A stretch of 64,000 bases of DNA from Hymenobacter sp. ISL-91 (GTDB lineage Bacteria > Bacteroidota > Bacteroidia > Cytophagales > Hymenobacteraceae): NCBI RefSeq assembly GCF_018613725.1, contig NZ_JAGGPS010000042.1, positions 1-64,000 of the forward strand, read 5' to 3'. Under the pieces are notes generated by a model that saw only the letters and a list, made by a program, of their open reading frames with translations, was not told the DNA's origin and ran no database searches. A program made the position numbers and the translations under genes. Numbering within the stretch: position 1 is the first letter of the stretch; the number at the start of each line of letters is the position of its first letter. Shown piece after piece: positions 17,672 through 25,898 of this stretch.

Positions 17672-17890
17672 ATGGAGGAGGCCTCAAGTGACAGTGTTAT
17701 TCGCACCTTAGTGCAACGCTTACAGCAATTAAGGTTGTCTCGTCACCTATCCCAACAAGAGGTTTACGATGCCACCGGAATACACATTGGTCGATTAGAA
17801 GCAAAGCCAGTAAACCTAACCATGCGGACACTCATCATTTTGTGCCGTTATTACGACGTACCATTGGCTCCATTATTTGCAGGTTTATAG
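17672..17890 (+). CDS. XRE-family helix-turn-helix regulator
   Basis: 72 residues, essentially a single HTH_3 domain: LVQRLQQLRLSRHLSQQEVY, then DATGIHIGRLEAKPVNLTMR and a C-terminal helix pair with LCRYYDVPLAPLF. Such proteins bind operators as dimers. It is divergent from the long HTH gene and lies 500 bases upstream of the first replication initiator, so copy-number or mobilization control is plausible. Its AT-richer composition matches the rep region rather than its left neighbours. Confidence 0.75.
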   Translation: MEEASSDSVIRTLVQRLQQLRLSRHLSQQEVYDATGIHIGRLEAKPVNLTMRTLIILCRYYDVPLAPLFAGL

Positions 17891-17995
17891 TTCCTGCGTC
17901 AGATAGTTGGCTTTTTTAACATCCAACTGTCTGATACAAGTTTGTAGCTGTGTGTAGCCCCTTACTGTCATTTAATTTCTTCATAGAGAGGAAAA

Positions 17996-18110
17996 GCGCG
18001 GAATAATGTATGTACATGATTCCGCGCCTTAGTGCCAACTATACCAGAACGAGCAGTTTGGTAGCATCCAAGCTGAACTTGACACTCATTTGATCTTTAC
18101 GGCTTGGATG
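17996..18110. repeat. Two inverted repeats downstream of the XRE gene
   Basis: GCGCGGAAT (17996-18004) pairs with ATTCCGCGC (18019-18027). CATCCAAGC (18065-18073) pairs with GCTTGGATG (18102-18110) across 28 bases. Neither has a T-tract. They lie between the XRE gene and the rep iterons and may be part of the replication origin or a transcription stop. The remaining 170 bases to the iterons are AT-rich, as expected of an origin melting region. Confidence 0.5.
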
Positions 18111-18278
18111 TCCGATACTTGTCAAGGATACTCTTTGTCTTGCTGATACACTTGATAGCAATCTTTAAAAAAACTCAATTCTAAAAAAATGAATCCTATT
18201 CAATTATTAAACAATTGATCTATTAACAATTAAGGACGATTTAACTATTTGACTTTCAATAATTTACAAGCTCGAAAC

Positions 18279-18322
18279 AGGCACGAAGTACCTTTGAGAT
18301 AGGCACGAAGTACCTTTGAGAT
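18279..18322 (+). repeat. Tandem 22 bp iterons upstream of the first rep gene
   Basis: Two exact head-to-tail copies of 22 bp, each starting AGGCACGAAGTACCTTTGAG. They lie 69 bases before the initiator start in AT-rich DNA, the usual place for Rep_3 binding iterons. A partial inverse match (GAGGTACTTCC) lies inside the rep gene near 18576. Confidence 0.75.
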
Positions 18323-18390
18323 AATAATAAAAAATATCTCACATACTATCTCAAAATATCATACATTAGCGTCTGCTAAAACAGCTTGCT

Positions 18391-19590
18391 ATGTCTGACA
18401 AACAGCTACCTGGTACTACCTTTGATAAGCGGCGTGGTAAATGGAAGGGACAGTACCGAAAGAACGGTAAGACCAAGAGCCTCGGGTACTTTGAGTCACA
18501 GCTTGATGCCTATGAGGCCGTGCGTAAGGCGAAAGCAGAGTCACAGATATCTAGTGAGGATAGTGAGATACTTTTAGAGGTACTTCCCTCCTATCTCAAT
18601 AAACCTGCATCCTTGCGTCATGCTACTGATACTATTGCCCAAAGCAATGTGCTCATAGATAGCCCATGGGCAATGACACTGATGGAGGCCCGTCTCTTCG
18701 TGCTCATGTTGCGTGGACTACGGCGCGATGATCCTGGTACCAACCGTATCGTAGTACCGCTGGCCGATCTTGTTGGAGAACAACCCATCGGTGGCCGGGG
18801 CTACAAACTGCTGCATGCGGCTTTGGATGGGTTAGATGCCATTCGTATCGATTTGCCCATGCCTAACCGCCAGCAGGATTATCACAAGGTGCCGTTGGCG
18901 CATTCTTTACAGTTGGATAGTGGTGCCGGTACAGTATCGGGATACTTCTCGGCCGATGTAATGCCTTACCTGACCAGCTTGGTGGATAACTTCACACTAG
19001 GCCAGGTCGCCGACTTACTCAGTATCCGTAGTGTGAATACGCATCGCTATTACTGGCTTATGCAGATGTGGAAGTTCAAGAGTCCACATACGGTAGCAGT
19101 GGAAGAGTTGCGTCGGCTGACAACAGGTGGTTCCGCTTACCCGCAATACTCAGAGTACCGTAAAAATGTACTCAAACCTTCGTTGGCCGAACTTAACGAG
19201 CTGAACTTCGAAATATCCGTCGTGGAGAATAAGGTCGGTCGTAGCGTTGACTCTGTGGAGTTTCATATTAGCTACGTGGCTGCTAAGCTACAGTCGCGTC
19301 AGCTACAGTTGCCACTTGGTGAGCCTGCCCAGCAGTGTGAGCAACCTTCAATTACTCCGCAACACGAGCGTGTAGCCCAGCGCCTACGCAAGCTTAAGCT
19401 TACCGAGGCCCAGATCAAGCAAGTTATTCAAGTGTTGCCTACAGAAGCTGAACATCATAAGCTGTTGAAAGCCACTCACCCTTTGTTGGTGGAGTACGAA
19501 ACTAAAAGTAAACCCTTCGATAATATTGGCGCTACAGCTGTTAATTTACTAAAAACGGTATTCCCCGAATATTATAAAGCAGTAAAATAG
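18391..19590 (+). CDS. Rep_3-family replication initiator with N-terminal AP2-like domain
   Basis: 399 residues. Residues about 8-52 (GTTFDKRRGKWKGQYRKNGK, LGYFESQLDAYEAVRKAKAE) match the AP2/ERF-type DNA-binding fold seen in phage and homing-endonuclease proteins. From about residue 70 onward the sequence is a Rep_3-type initiator with two winged helices: ATDTIAQSNVLIDSPWAMTL, LLHAALDGLDAIRIDLP, YRKNVLKPSLAELNELNFEI. Rep_3 proteins bind iterons and open the origin. Two 22 bp iterons lie just upstream. Clearly lower GC than most of the window. The AP2 fusion is unusual for this family. Confidence 0.8.
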   Translation: MSDKQLPGTTFDKRRGKWKGQYRKNGKTKSLGYFESQLDAYEAVRKAKAESQISSEDSEILLEVLPSYLNKPASLRHATDTIAQSNVLIDSPWAMTLMEARLFVLMLRGLRRDDPGTNRIVVPLADLVGEQPIGGRGYKLLHAALDGLDAIRIDLPMPNRQQDYHKVPLAHSLQLDSGAGTVSGYFSADVMPYLTSLVDNFTLGQVADLLSIRSVNTHRYYWLMQMWKFKSPHTVAVEELRRLTTGGSAYPQYSEYRKNVLKPSLAELNELNFEISVVENKVGRSVDSVEFHISYVAAKLQSRQLQLPLGEPAQQCEQPSITPQHERVAQRLRKLKLTEAQIKQVIQVLPTEAEHHKLLKATHPLLVEYETKSKPFDNIGATAVNLLKTVFPEYYKAVK

Positions 19591-19627
19591 ATTGTTTTCA
19601 AGAACCAGACTTCTTAGCGTAGTATAT

Positions 19628-19663
19628 GGGGTAGCGCAAGAGTAAGAACAGAAATTCCCGTTA
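19628..19663 (+). repeat. Left terminal inverted repeat of the Tn3-family element
   Basis: 36 bp starting GGGGTAGCGCAAGAGTAAGA and ending TTCCCGTTA. One base differs from the right repeat. Confidence 0.88.
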
Positions 19664-19842
19664 GGGCCGCCGGGTCGGATTCTGGCGAGTTGGGGGTGTC
19701 TCGAAAAACGGGCGTTTTTTCGGCCCAGTGACCTCGCTAGTTTGAAAGGCTCCTGAGGCTAGCAATAAATGTCTCATATGCTGTTCTCACGAATCAACGG
19801 CTCGCTATCTTTGCCCCCGTTGACTTCCTGAGAATACCGCCT
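19664..19842 (+). promoter_or_regulatory. res-like region and tnpR promoter
   Basis: 180 bases between the left repeat and tnpR, where res sites of Tn3-family elements lie. A TATCTTTG minus-7 box at 19806-19813 fits the Bacteroidota promoter consensus and precedes the tnpR start by 30 bases. The first 70 bases are recognisably similar, on the opposite strand, to 49728-49620 in the remnant element. Individual resolvase subsites cannot be assigned by eye. Confidence 0.55.
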
Positions 19843-20433
19843 ATGATTTTCGGCTATGCCCGCGTCAGTACCTCTGACCAGCAGCTGCACCTGCAGACCG
19901 ATGCTTTGCAGGCCTACGGGTGCGCCGAGGTGGCCCAGGAAAAAGTGTCGTCCGTGAAAGAGCGGCCAGCGCTTCAACACCTGTTGACCCGCCTGCGGCC
20001 GGGCGACACATTGGTGGTCTGGAAGCTGGACCGGTTGGGCCGCTCGCTCAAAGACTTGGTCACGTTGGTGACCGGTTTTCAGGACAAGGGCATCCACTTC
20101 GTCAGCTTGCAGGACCACCTGGACACGACCACGGCCCAGGGCCGGCTCATGTTTAATCTGTTTGCCTCGCTGGCTGAGTTTGAGCGCGACATCATCCGCG
20201 AACGGACGCGAGCAGGACTGACGGCCGCCCGCGCCCGCGGCCGGCAGGGGGGGCGGCCGAAGGGACTTTCCAAAGAGGCCTTGTCGAAAGCGCAGGCCGC
20301 GAAGACCCTTTATCTGCAGCAGGACAAGACGGTGGCCGAAATTGGGCAGCTGCTCGGCGTGGGCCGGGCCACCATTTACCGCTACCTCGCCTACCTGGGC
20401 GTCCCGACGGGCGGCAGTCCGGCCCGCCAGTAA
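19843..20433 (+). CDS. tnpR: Serine resolvase of the Tn3-family element
   Basis: 196 residues. The N-terminal catalytic domain starts IFGYARVSTSDQQ with the nucleophile at Ser9, and continues with RLRPGDTLVVWKLDRLGRSL and the LFASLAEFERDIIRERT helix. The C-terminal part (about 140-190) is a Hin-type helix-turn-helix (TVAEIGQLLGVGRATIYRYL). It resolves cointegrates at res and probably represses its own promoter. The tnpA start follows 9 bases after the stop, so the two genes are co-transcribed. Confidence 0.9.
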   Translation: MIFGYARVSTSDQQLHLQTDALQAYGCAEVAQEKVSSVKERPALQHLLTRLRPGDTLVVWKLDRLGRSLKDLVTLVTGFQDKGIHFVSLQDHLDTTTAQGRLMFNLFASLAEFERDIIRERTRAGLTAARARGRQGGRPKGLSKEALSKAQAAKTLYLQQDKTVAEIGQLLGVGRATIYRYLAYLGVPTGGSPARQ

Positions 20434-20442
20434 GCGCCGCGT

Positions 20443-23400
20443 ATGCCCGTCGAATTTCTCAGTGACGAACAAGCCGCCCGGTACAGTCAGTACCACGCCG
20501 ACCCCAGCCCGGAGCAACTCACCCGGTTTTTCTACCTGAGTGCGGCCGATAAGCAGTTTCTGGCGGCGCGGCGTTTGCCGCACACCCGCCTGGGCTGCGC
20601 CGTGCAGCTGGGGACGCTGCGCTTTTTGGGCACCTTTCTGGTGGACCCGCTGCAGGTGCCCCCCGTGGTGGTGCAGACCCTGGCCAGCCAGCTCGGCCTG
20701 GCTCCCGAGCAGCTGCGGCCGTATCGGGACCGGTCCAACACCAGCTACGAGCACCAGCCGCTGATTCAGGCGTACCTGCAGTACCACTCGTTTGACGGCC
20801 GGCAGGCCTTTCGGCTTACCCGTTGGCTTTATGCCCAGGTGGCCACCAGCACCGTGCGGCCGAGCGTGCTCTTTGATTTGGCGACCGCGCACCTGGTGGC
20901 CCAGCGCGTGGTGCTGCCCGGCGTCACGGTGCTGGCCCGCCTGATTGCCCGGGTCCGCGAACGCACGGGCCGTCACCTTTACCGTCAATTGCGCGCCCGC
21001 CTGAGCCCGGTGCAGCAAGCGGCCCTCGAAGCGCTGCTGCAGGTGGGGCCGGGGGAGCGCCTCACCCAGCTGGAGGTGCTGCGCACGGGCCCCACCCGGG
21101 TGTCGGCCCCCGCGTTGGTGGCTGCCCTGCGCCGCCTGGACCAGATTCGAGCCCTGGGGGTGAGTGAAGTGCCCGTGCAGGATTTGCCCGAAGCCCGGCT
21201 GGCGCGCCTGGCCCGGCATGCCCAGTCCGCCTGGGCCCAGACCCTTTTGCGCATGAGCGAGGAGCGCCGCCAAGCCACACTGCTCGTGTTCGCGCAAACG
21301 CTCGAACGCACGGCCACCGATGACATCCTGGACCTGTTTGACGGGCTGATGGCCACGCTAGCCCTGAGCGGGGAAACGACCCGCCGTCGCGAGCGCCTGC
21401 GCTCGCTCAAGGACTTGGATCAAGCGGCCCTGGTGCTGGAACAAGCGGTGCGCCTGCTCCTCGACGAGGCCGTACCGGACGCCGAACTCCGCCAGCACGT
21501 GCTGGACCGTCTCAGCGCAGAAACGCTCCGCCAGGCGGCGGACGCCGTGCAGGAATTGGCTCGTAGCGCGGAGGACCCGTTGGTACAGGCCCTGAGCACG
21601 CGCTACGCCACGGTCCGTCGCTTTCTGCCGGCGCTGCTGCGCGGGGTGGTGTTTGAGGGCACGCCCGCGGCCAAGTCCCTGCTCGACGCCTGGCGCTTTT
21701 TGCAGGTGCAGGAAGCCGGCGGCCGGGGCTGCCCGAAGTGGACTGCTGCCCCGCGCACGGTCGTGCCGCCCCGGTGGGCGCGGCGGGTATTTCCGGCCAA
21801 AGGCCAAGTCCACCCGCCCGCCTACACGCTCTGCGTAGTCGAGCGCCTGCACCAGGCGCTGCGCCGCCGCGACGTATTCGTGCGCCGCAGCGAGCGCTAC
21901 GGCGACCCGCGGGCCGAATTGCTGCGGGGCGAGGCCTGGGAGCAGGTCCGCGACTCGGTGGCCCGGGCCCTGGAGCGCTCCACCGACCCGCAGGTCGAGT
22001 TGGCCCGCTGGCAGCAGCAGCTGGCGGCGGCCTACACCGAAGTCCGCACGAACCTGCCCCGCAACACGGCCCTGCAGGTGCTTGAGCAAGACGGGCAGCC
22101 CTACGTAAGCGTCAGCGCGCTGGCGGCTCAAACCGAGTCGGAAGGCCTCCCTGCACTGCGGGCGCAGCTGGCCCAGCGCCTGCCCCAGGTGGAGCTGGCG
22201 GCCCTGCTGCTGGAAGTGGACGCCTTCACCGGCTTTGCCCGCGCTTTTACCCACGTCGCCGACGGCCAGACCAAAGCGGCCGATTTGCCCCTGAGTATCT
22301 GCGCCGTGCTGCTGGCCCAGGCTTGTAACATTGGCCTGAAGACCGTGGCCCGGGCCGACGTGCCGGCCCTGACGCTGCCGCACCTCTCGTGGGTGCAGCA
22401 AAACTACCTGCGGGTAGAAACGCTTACGGCCGCCAACGCCCGGCTGGTCGACGCCCAGGCGCAGCTGCCGCTGGCCCAGGCCTGGGGCGGTGGGGAAGTG
22501 GCCTCGGCCGACGGTATGCGCTTCGTCGTGCCCGTGCGGACGATTCACGCCGGCTGGAACCGCAAATACTTTGGCTCGGAACGCGGCGTGACCTACTACA
22601 ACTTCACCAGCGACCAGTTCACCGGCTTTCACGGCATCGTCATTCCCGGCACCCTGCGCGATTCGCTCTTCATCCTGGCCGGGCTGTTGGAGCAGCAAAC
22701 GAGCCTCGACCCCCGGGAAATCATGGCCGATACGCACGGCTACAGCGACGTGGTCTTTGGCCTGTTTTCGCTGCTGGGCTACCGCTTCAGTCCCCGGTTA
22801 GCCGACCTGCCGGACCAGCGTTTCTGGCGTCTCCAGAAAGAGGACGACTACGGCGAGCTCAACGAGTTGAGCCGCCACGTCATTAGTACCCGGCTCATCG
22901 CCGACCACTGGGACGACATGCTGCGGCTGGCCGGCTCGCTCAAACTGGGCAAGGTCAAGGCCACGGCCGTCATGCGCACGCTGCAACGGGCCGGCTCCCT
23001 CTCTGGGCTAGGGCGGGCCGTGGCCGAAGTCGGGCGGGTGGAGAAAACGCTCTACCTGCTGGCCTACGTGCAGGACGAGGCCTACCGCCGGCGCATCCTG
23101 GTCCAACTCAACCGGGGCGAGGGGCGGCACGCGGTGGCGCGGGCCGTCTTCCACGGCAAGAAAGGCGAATTGCGCCAGCGCTACCGCGAGGGCATGGAAG
23201 ACCAGTTGGGCGCGCTGGGCCTGGTCCTCAACGCCCTGGTGCTGTGGAATACGCGCTATCTGCAACAAGCCTTGGAACAACACCAGGCCGTGGCCGAACC
23301 GCCGGAGCCGGGTGATGTGGCCCGGCTCTCGCCCTTGCTGCACGAACACATCAACATGTTAGGCCGCTACGACTTTACCTTGCCCGAGGGCATTGCCGCC

Positions 23401-23463
23401 GGGCAACTGCGCCCGCTACGCGACCCGACGAGCTTGGAAGAACAGCTCGCTCAACTGCCTTAA
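20443..23463 (+). CDS. tnpA: Tn3-family transposase
   Basis: 1006 residues, the normal length for Tn3-family TnpA. The N-terminal DUF4158-type region starts PVEFLSDEQAARYSQYHADP, and the C-terminal catalytic domain contains VASADGMRFVVPVRTIHAG, YYNFTSDQFTGFHGIVIPGT and MADTHGYSDVVFGLFSLLGY, which carry the expected acidic active-site residues. It catalyses replicative transposition at the 36 bp ends. The frame is intact, and its TAA is the first codon of the right terminal repeat. Long antisense open frames across it are GC-driven shadows. Confidence 0.93.
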   Translation: MPVEFLSDEQAARYSQYHADPSPEQLTRFFYLSAADKQFLAARRLPHTRLGCAVQLGTLRFLGTFLVDPLQVPPVVVQTLASQLGLAPEQLRPYRDRSNTSYEHQPLIQAYLQYHSFDGRQAFRLTRWLYAQVATSTVRPSVLFDLATAHLVAQRVVLPGVTVLARLIARVRERTGRHLYRQLRARLSPVQQAALEALLQVGPGERLTQLEVLRTGPTRVSAPALVAALRRLDQIRALGVSEVPVQDLPEARLARLARHAQSAWAQTLLRMSEERRQATLLVFAQTLERTATDDILDLFDGLMATLALSGETTRRRERLRSLKDLDQAALVLEQAVRLLLDEAVPDAELRQHVLDRLSAETLRQAADAVQELARSAEDPLVQALSTRYATVRRFLPALLRGVVFEGTPAAKSLLDAWRFLQVQEAGGRGCPKWTAAPRTVVPPRWARRVFPAKGQVHPPAYTLCVVERLHQALRRRDVFVRRSERYGDPRAELLRGEAWEQVRDSVARALERSTDPQVELARWQQQLAAAYTEVRTNLPRNTALQVLEQDGQPYVSVSALAAQTESEGLPALRAQLAQRLPQVELAALLLEVDAFTGFARAFTHVADGQTKAADLPLSICAVLLAQACNIGLKTVARADVPALTLPHLSWVQQNYLRVETLTAANARLVDAQAQLPLAQAWGGGEVASADGMRFVVPVRTIHAGWNRKYFGSERGVTYYNFTSDQFTGFHGIVIPGTLRDSLFILAGLLEQQTSLDPREIMADTHGYSDVVFGLFSLLGYRFSPRLADLPDQRFWRLQKEDDYGELNELSRHVISTRLIADHWDDMLRLAGSLKLGKVKATAVMRTLQRAGSLSGLGRAVAEVGRVEKTLYLLAYVQDEAYRRRILVQLNRGEGRHAVARAVFHGKKGELRQRYREGMEDQLGALGLVLNALVLWNTRYLQQALEQHQAVAEPPEPGDVARLSPLLHEHINMLGRYDFTLPEGIAAGQLRPLRDPTSLEEQLAQLP

Positions 23464-23496
23464 CGGGAATTTCTGTTCCTACTCTTGCGCTACCCC
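23461..23496 (-). repeat. Right terminal inverted repeat of the Tn3-family element
   Basis: 36 bp, the inverse complement of the left repeat with one difference, ending GCGCTACCCC. It overlaps the tnpA stop. Confidence 0.88.
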
Positions 23497-24507
23497 ATTT
23501 ACTACAACGTCACGACCCGCACCGACAAGCAAACCGGTGAGGAAGAGAAAACGCCCTTTATCAAGTACTACACCGTCTTTTCCATCGATGACGTGGAAGG
23601 CGTGGACATCGTCCTGCCCGAGCAGCCCCGGGACCGCGCCCACGAGCCCCTGGCCGCCGCTGAAGCCCTGGTAGCCAACTGGGCCGGCTGCCCCCGCATC
23701 GAGCACGGCGGCGCCCAGGCCTACTACGCCCCCGGTCCCGACTTCGTGAGCGTACCCCGTCCGGAAACCTTCGTTAGCGGCGAAGCCTACTATTCGACCC
23801 TGTTTCACGAGCTGACCCACGCCACCGGCCACCCCAGCCGCCTGGACCGCCCCGACCTGGCCGAAGCCCTGCGCCCGAGCGGCCGCGCTAGCTACGCCCG
23901 CGAGGAGCTAACGGCCGAGATGGGTGCCGCCTTTCTGTGTGGTCACGCGGGGCTGGACCCCAGCGCGACGCTGGAAAATACCGCCGCCTACCTGCAGTTT
24001 TGGCTGGAGCAGCTGCGCGGGGATAAGAAGCTGGTGGTGCAGGCCGCCAGCCGCGCCCAGCGGGCCGCCGAGCTGATTCTCGGCAACGCAACCCCCGACG
24101 AAACCGAGCCCGACCCCATGCGCACGCCTCCCGCCGCCGCGGCGGAGGTCGTGGCCAGCGAGGAAGCGCAGCCAGCGCCCCGGGTGGAGGCTGGCGCCTT
24201 GTCGCCCCGCCCGGCGCTGCCCACGCTGCCGCCGGTGGTATTGGGGCAGGAAACCCTGCCTTCGCTGACCACGGTCGTCGTTGCCACGCAGCGCATTGAG
24301 CTGACCCGCCTGCTGGAACATCCCGCTTTTACCGAGGAGCAGCGCCGCACGGCCACGGGCCGGATTCTGGCCGAAACCGACCCCGCCCGCCTGGGCCGCT
24401 GGTTGACCAACATCATGCGGCAGATAACGGAGTGGGAGGAACGCACCTTGGCCGAGGAGGCGAAGCAGAACCCGCACTTCGCTGCCTTCGAGCAGGTGCC
24501 GGAGTAG
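23497..24507 (+). pseudogene. ArdC-type antirestriction protein, N-terminus removed by the transposon
   Basis: The frame runs straight out of the transposon end and has no credible start (only a TTG inside the repeat at 23485). It begins in the last part of the ArdC ssDNA-binding domain (EKTPFIKYYTVFSIDDVEGV), then has the zincin-like domain with FHELTHATGHPSRLDR (HExxH) and ELTAEMGAAFLCGHAG, and about 120 further residues. ArdC proteins protect incoming plasmid DNA from host restriction. The missing N-terminal part is not found on the other side of the transposon. A truncated protein could still be made, but I read it as broken. Confidence 0.8.
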
Positions 24508-24509
24508 CG

Positions 24510-24537
24510 CTTGACCTTGACCTTGACCTTGACCTTG
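24510..24537 (+). repeat. Hexanucleotide tandem repeat
   Basis: CTTGAC repeated four times plus a partial unit, directly after the ArdC-type stop codon and about 90 bases before the next start. It is non-coding here and could vary in copy number. Confidence 0.75.
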
Positions 24538-24623
24538 TCGCCTCGTCCGGTTCCGGGCGGGGCCGGGGGCGGTGGGGTATCGTCCCGCAGCCCCCGACTT
24601 ACTGCTTTACTCTCTTGCTGCCT

Positions 24624-24917
24624 ATGCCTTCCCCTCCCCCACTGTCCCCCGATGACGCCACCAGGGCGCCGCGCCGCTTTACCGACTTGCTGCGCCACGG
24701 CCGCTTCACCTTCACCGAGCGCGAGCTGATGGAGCACCTGCGCATGACCTACCGCACCATTAAGCAGCGCGAGGCTGACCCCTCTACCCTCACCATTGCC
24801 GAGCTGCTGCGCGTGGCCGACCTGCTCGACGAGCCCGTGCACGACATTATCGCCGTGGTGCTGGCCGAAGTGCAAGGGGCCACTCAGCCACCCTCGAAAG
24901 GAACACCGGTCGGTTAA
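24624..24917 (+). CDS. Small helix-turn-helix protein
   Basis: 97 residues from the ATG at 24624; the open frame extends upstream through the hexamer repeat, but that part is low complexity. Residues about 20-75 read FTDLLRHGRFTFTERELMEH, LRMTYRTIKQREADPSTLTI, AELLRVADLLDEPVHDIIAV, which fits an XRE-like DNA-binding domain. Its stop codon lies in the left edge of the 42 bp palindrome, so it may regulate, or be co-regulated with, the DUF6088 gene downstream. Confidence 0.6.
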   Translation: MPSPPPLSPDDATRAPRRFTDLLRHGRFTFTERELMEHLRMTYRTIKQREADPSTLTIAELLRVADLLDEPVHDIIAVVLAEVQGATQPPSKGTPVG

Positions 24918-24957
24918 ACGATGTCAAGTTTTTACATGTAAAAACTTGACATCGTTT
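24916..24957. promoter_or_regulatory. 42 bp perfect palindrome, probable operator of the DUF6088 gene
   Basis: Each half reads AAACGATGTCAAGTTTTTAC followed by A, and the two halves are exact inverse complements with no loop. It contains TTGACA on both strands and ends 33 bases before the DUF6088 start. AbiEi-type regulators are known to bind inverted repeats before their own genes, so autoregulation is the simplest reading. A structured RNA hairpin is an alternative. Confidence 0.7.
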
Positions 24958-24990
24958 CGTACTTCTGCCCCGCCACTTCCCGCGTTACCC

Positions 24991-25716
24991 ATGTCCGAGT
25001 CCATTATGCAGCGCGTCCGCCAGCAGGTGCTGGCTTACCCGCCGGGCGAGCTGCTGACCTATGCCGACCTGGTGACAGAGCCGGCGCAGTTCGGTGCCGT
25101 CGCCGCGGCCCTGAGCCGGCTGAGCCGGGAAGGACTGCTGGCCCGCTACGCCAAAGGGCAGTACTACCGGCCGCAAACGGGACGCTTTGGCACGCTAAAG
25201 CCTTCTGAGGGCGCCGTGATGCGCACGCTGACGGCCCCGGCAGGCAAAGTGGCAGCCTATCCCACCGGCGTCGCGCTCTACAACCAACTGGGCCTAACCA
25301 CCCAGGTGCCCGCTCAGCTCCAGGTTACCACTCCCAAGCCGCGCCGCACCAGGTCCCCGCGCATGGGGTTCGTGGTGCGCCCGGCCCCGGAGCAGGCCAG
25401 CGATGTGCCGCTGCTGCAGTGGCTGGAGGTGCTGCGCGACCTGCGCCGCATTCCTGACGCCCGGCCCGACGAGGTGCTCTCCCGGGTGCAGCGCTTTATC
25501 AAAGGCCTCTCCCCTGCCCGGCGCAGCCGCCTCGTGGAACTGGCCCTTGGCCAAGCCCCGCCCCGTGCCCGCGCCGTGCTGGGGGCCGTGCTGGAGCAAC
25601 AGGCTGACCAAAAAGGCGCCGCCCGGCTGCGGGCCACGCTCAACCCCCTGACCACTTACCGGCTCGGCCTCAGCGCCGCCGCCCTGCCCAACTGCGCCGC
25701 ATGGAACATCCGATAA
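24991..25716 (+). CDS. DUF6088/AbiEi-type regulator (antitoxin-like), apparently without its toxin
   Basis: 241 residues from the ATG at 24991, the first Met after the palindrome. The N-terminal winged helix contains YPPGELLTYADLV, VAAALSRLSREGLLARYAKG and QYYRPQTGRFGTLKPS; the next part has YPTGVALYNQLGLTTQVPAQ. This is the DUF6088 pattern, normally the antitoxin/repressor partner of an AbiEii nucleotidyltransferase toxin. No such toxin follows: an ATG overlapping the stop at 25701 opens only 13 codons and the next gene is a Fic enzyme. It may now serve as an orphan regulator. Confidence 0.75.
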   Translation: MSESIMQRVRQQVLAYPPGELLTYADLVTEPAQFGAVAAALSRLSREGLLARYAKGQYYRPQTGRFGTLKPSEGAVMRTLTAPAGKVAAYPTGVALYNQLGLTTQVPAQLQVTTPKPRRTRSPRMGFVVRPAPEQASDVPLLQWLEVLRDLRRIPDARPDEVLSRVQRFIKGLSPARRSRLVELALGQAPPRARAVLGAVLEQQADQKGAARLRATLNPLTTYRLGLSAAALPNCAAWNIR

Positions 25717-25898
25717 ATCCTGGCCGGCACTCAAGGGCATAGAAGGGGCCGACGCATGCCGGTGCCTGCAAACAGGCTTAAGAATTGAATACGCCTATGC
25801 TATTTTACCGTGCCAAACTGCCGTTAATCGAAAATAAAAGCCGAAATTGTCGCTTTAACAGTAAATAATTAACGCCATCAGCCTGCAGCGGCCTCTTA

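Larger units (their letters stand above)
19628..23496 (+). mobile_element. Tn3-family transposon with resolvase and transposase only
   Basis: Terminal inverted repeats of 36 bp at 19628-19663 and 23461-23496 differ at one position and begin GGGGTAGCGCAAGAGTA. Inside lie a res-like region, a serine resolvase and a Tn3-type transposase, with no cargo. The transposase stop codon forms the first bases of the right repeat. The 5-base flanks (TATAT on the left, ATTTA on the right) do not match, so no target-site duplication is present and the two sides probably come from different places. Confidence 0.9.

Noticed and set aside
19774..22737. Two long open frames on the minus strand (507 and 459 codons) opposite the Tn3 genes
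   Set aside because: They are antisense to well-conserved resolvase and transposase frames, have His/Gln/Arg/Gly-rich composition typical of GC-driven shadow frames, and resemble no family.
25701..25742. Start of an AbiEii-type toxin overlapping the DUF6088 stop
   Set aside because: The overlapping ATG opens only 13 codons and the sequence does not resemble known toxin starts, so I cannot claim a toxin remnant.
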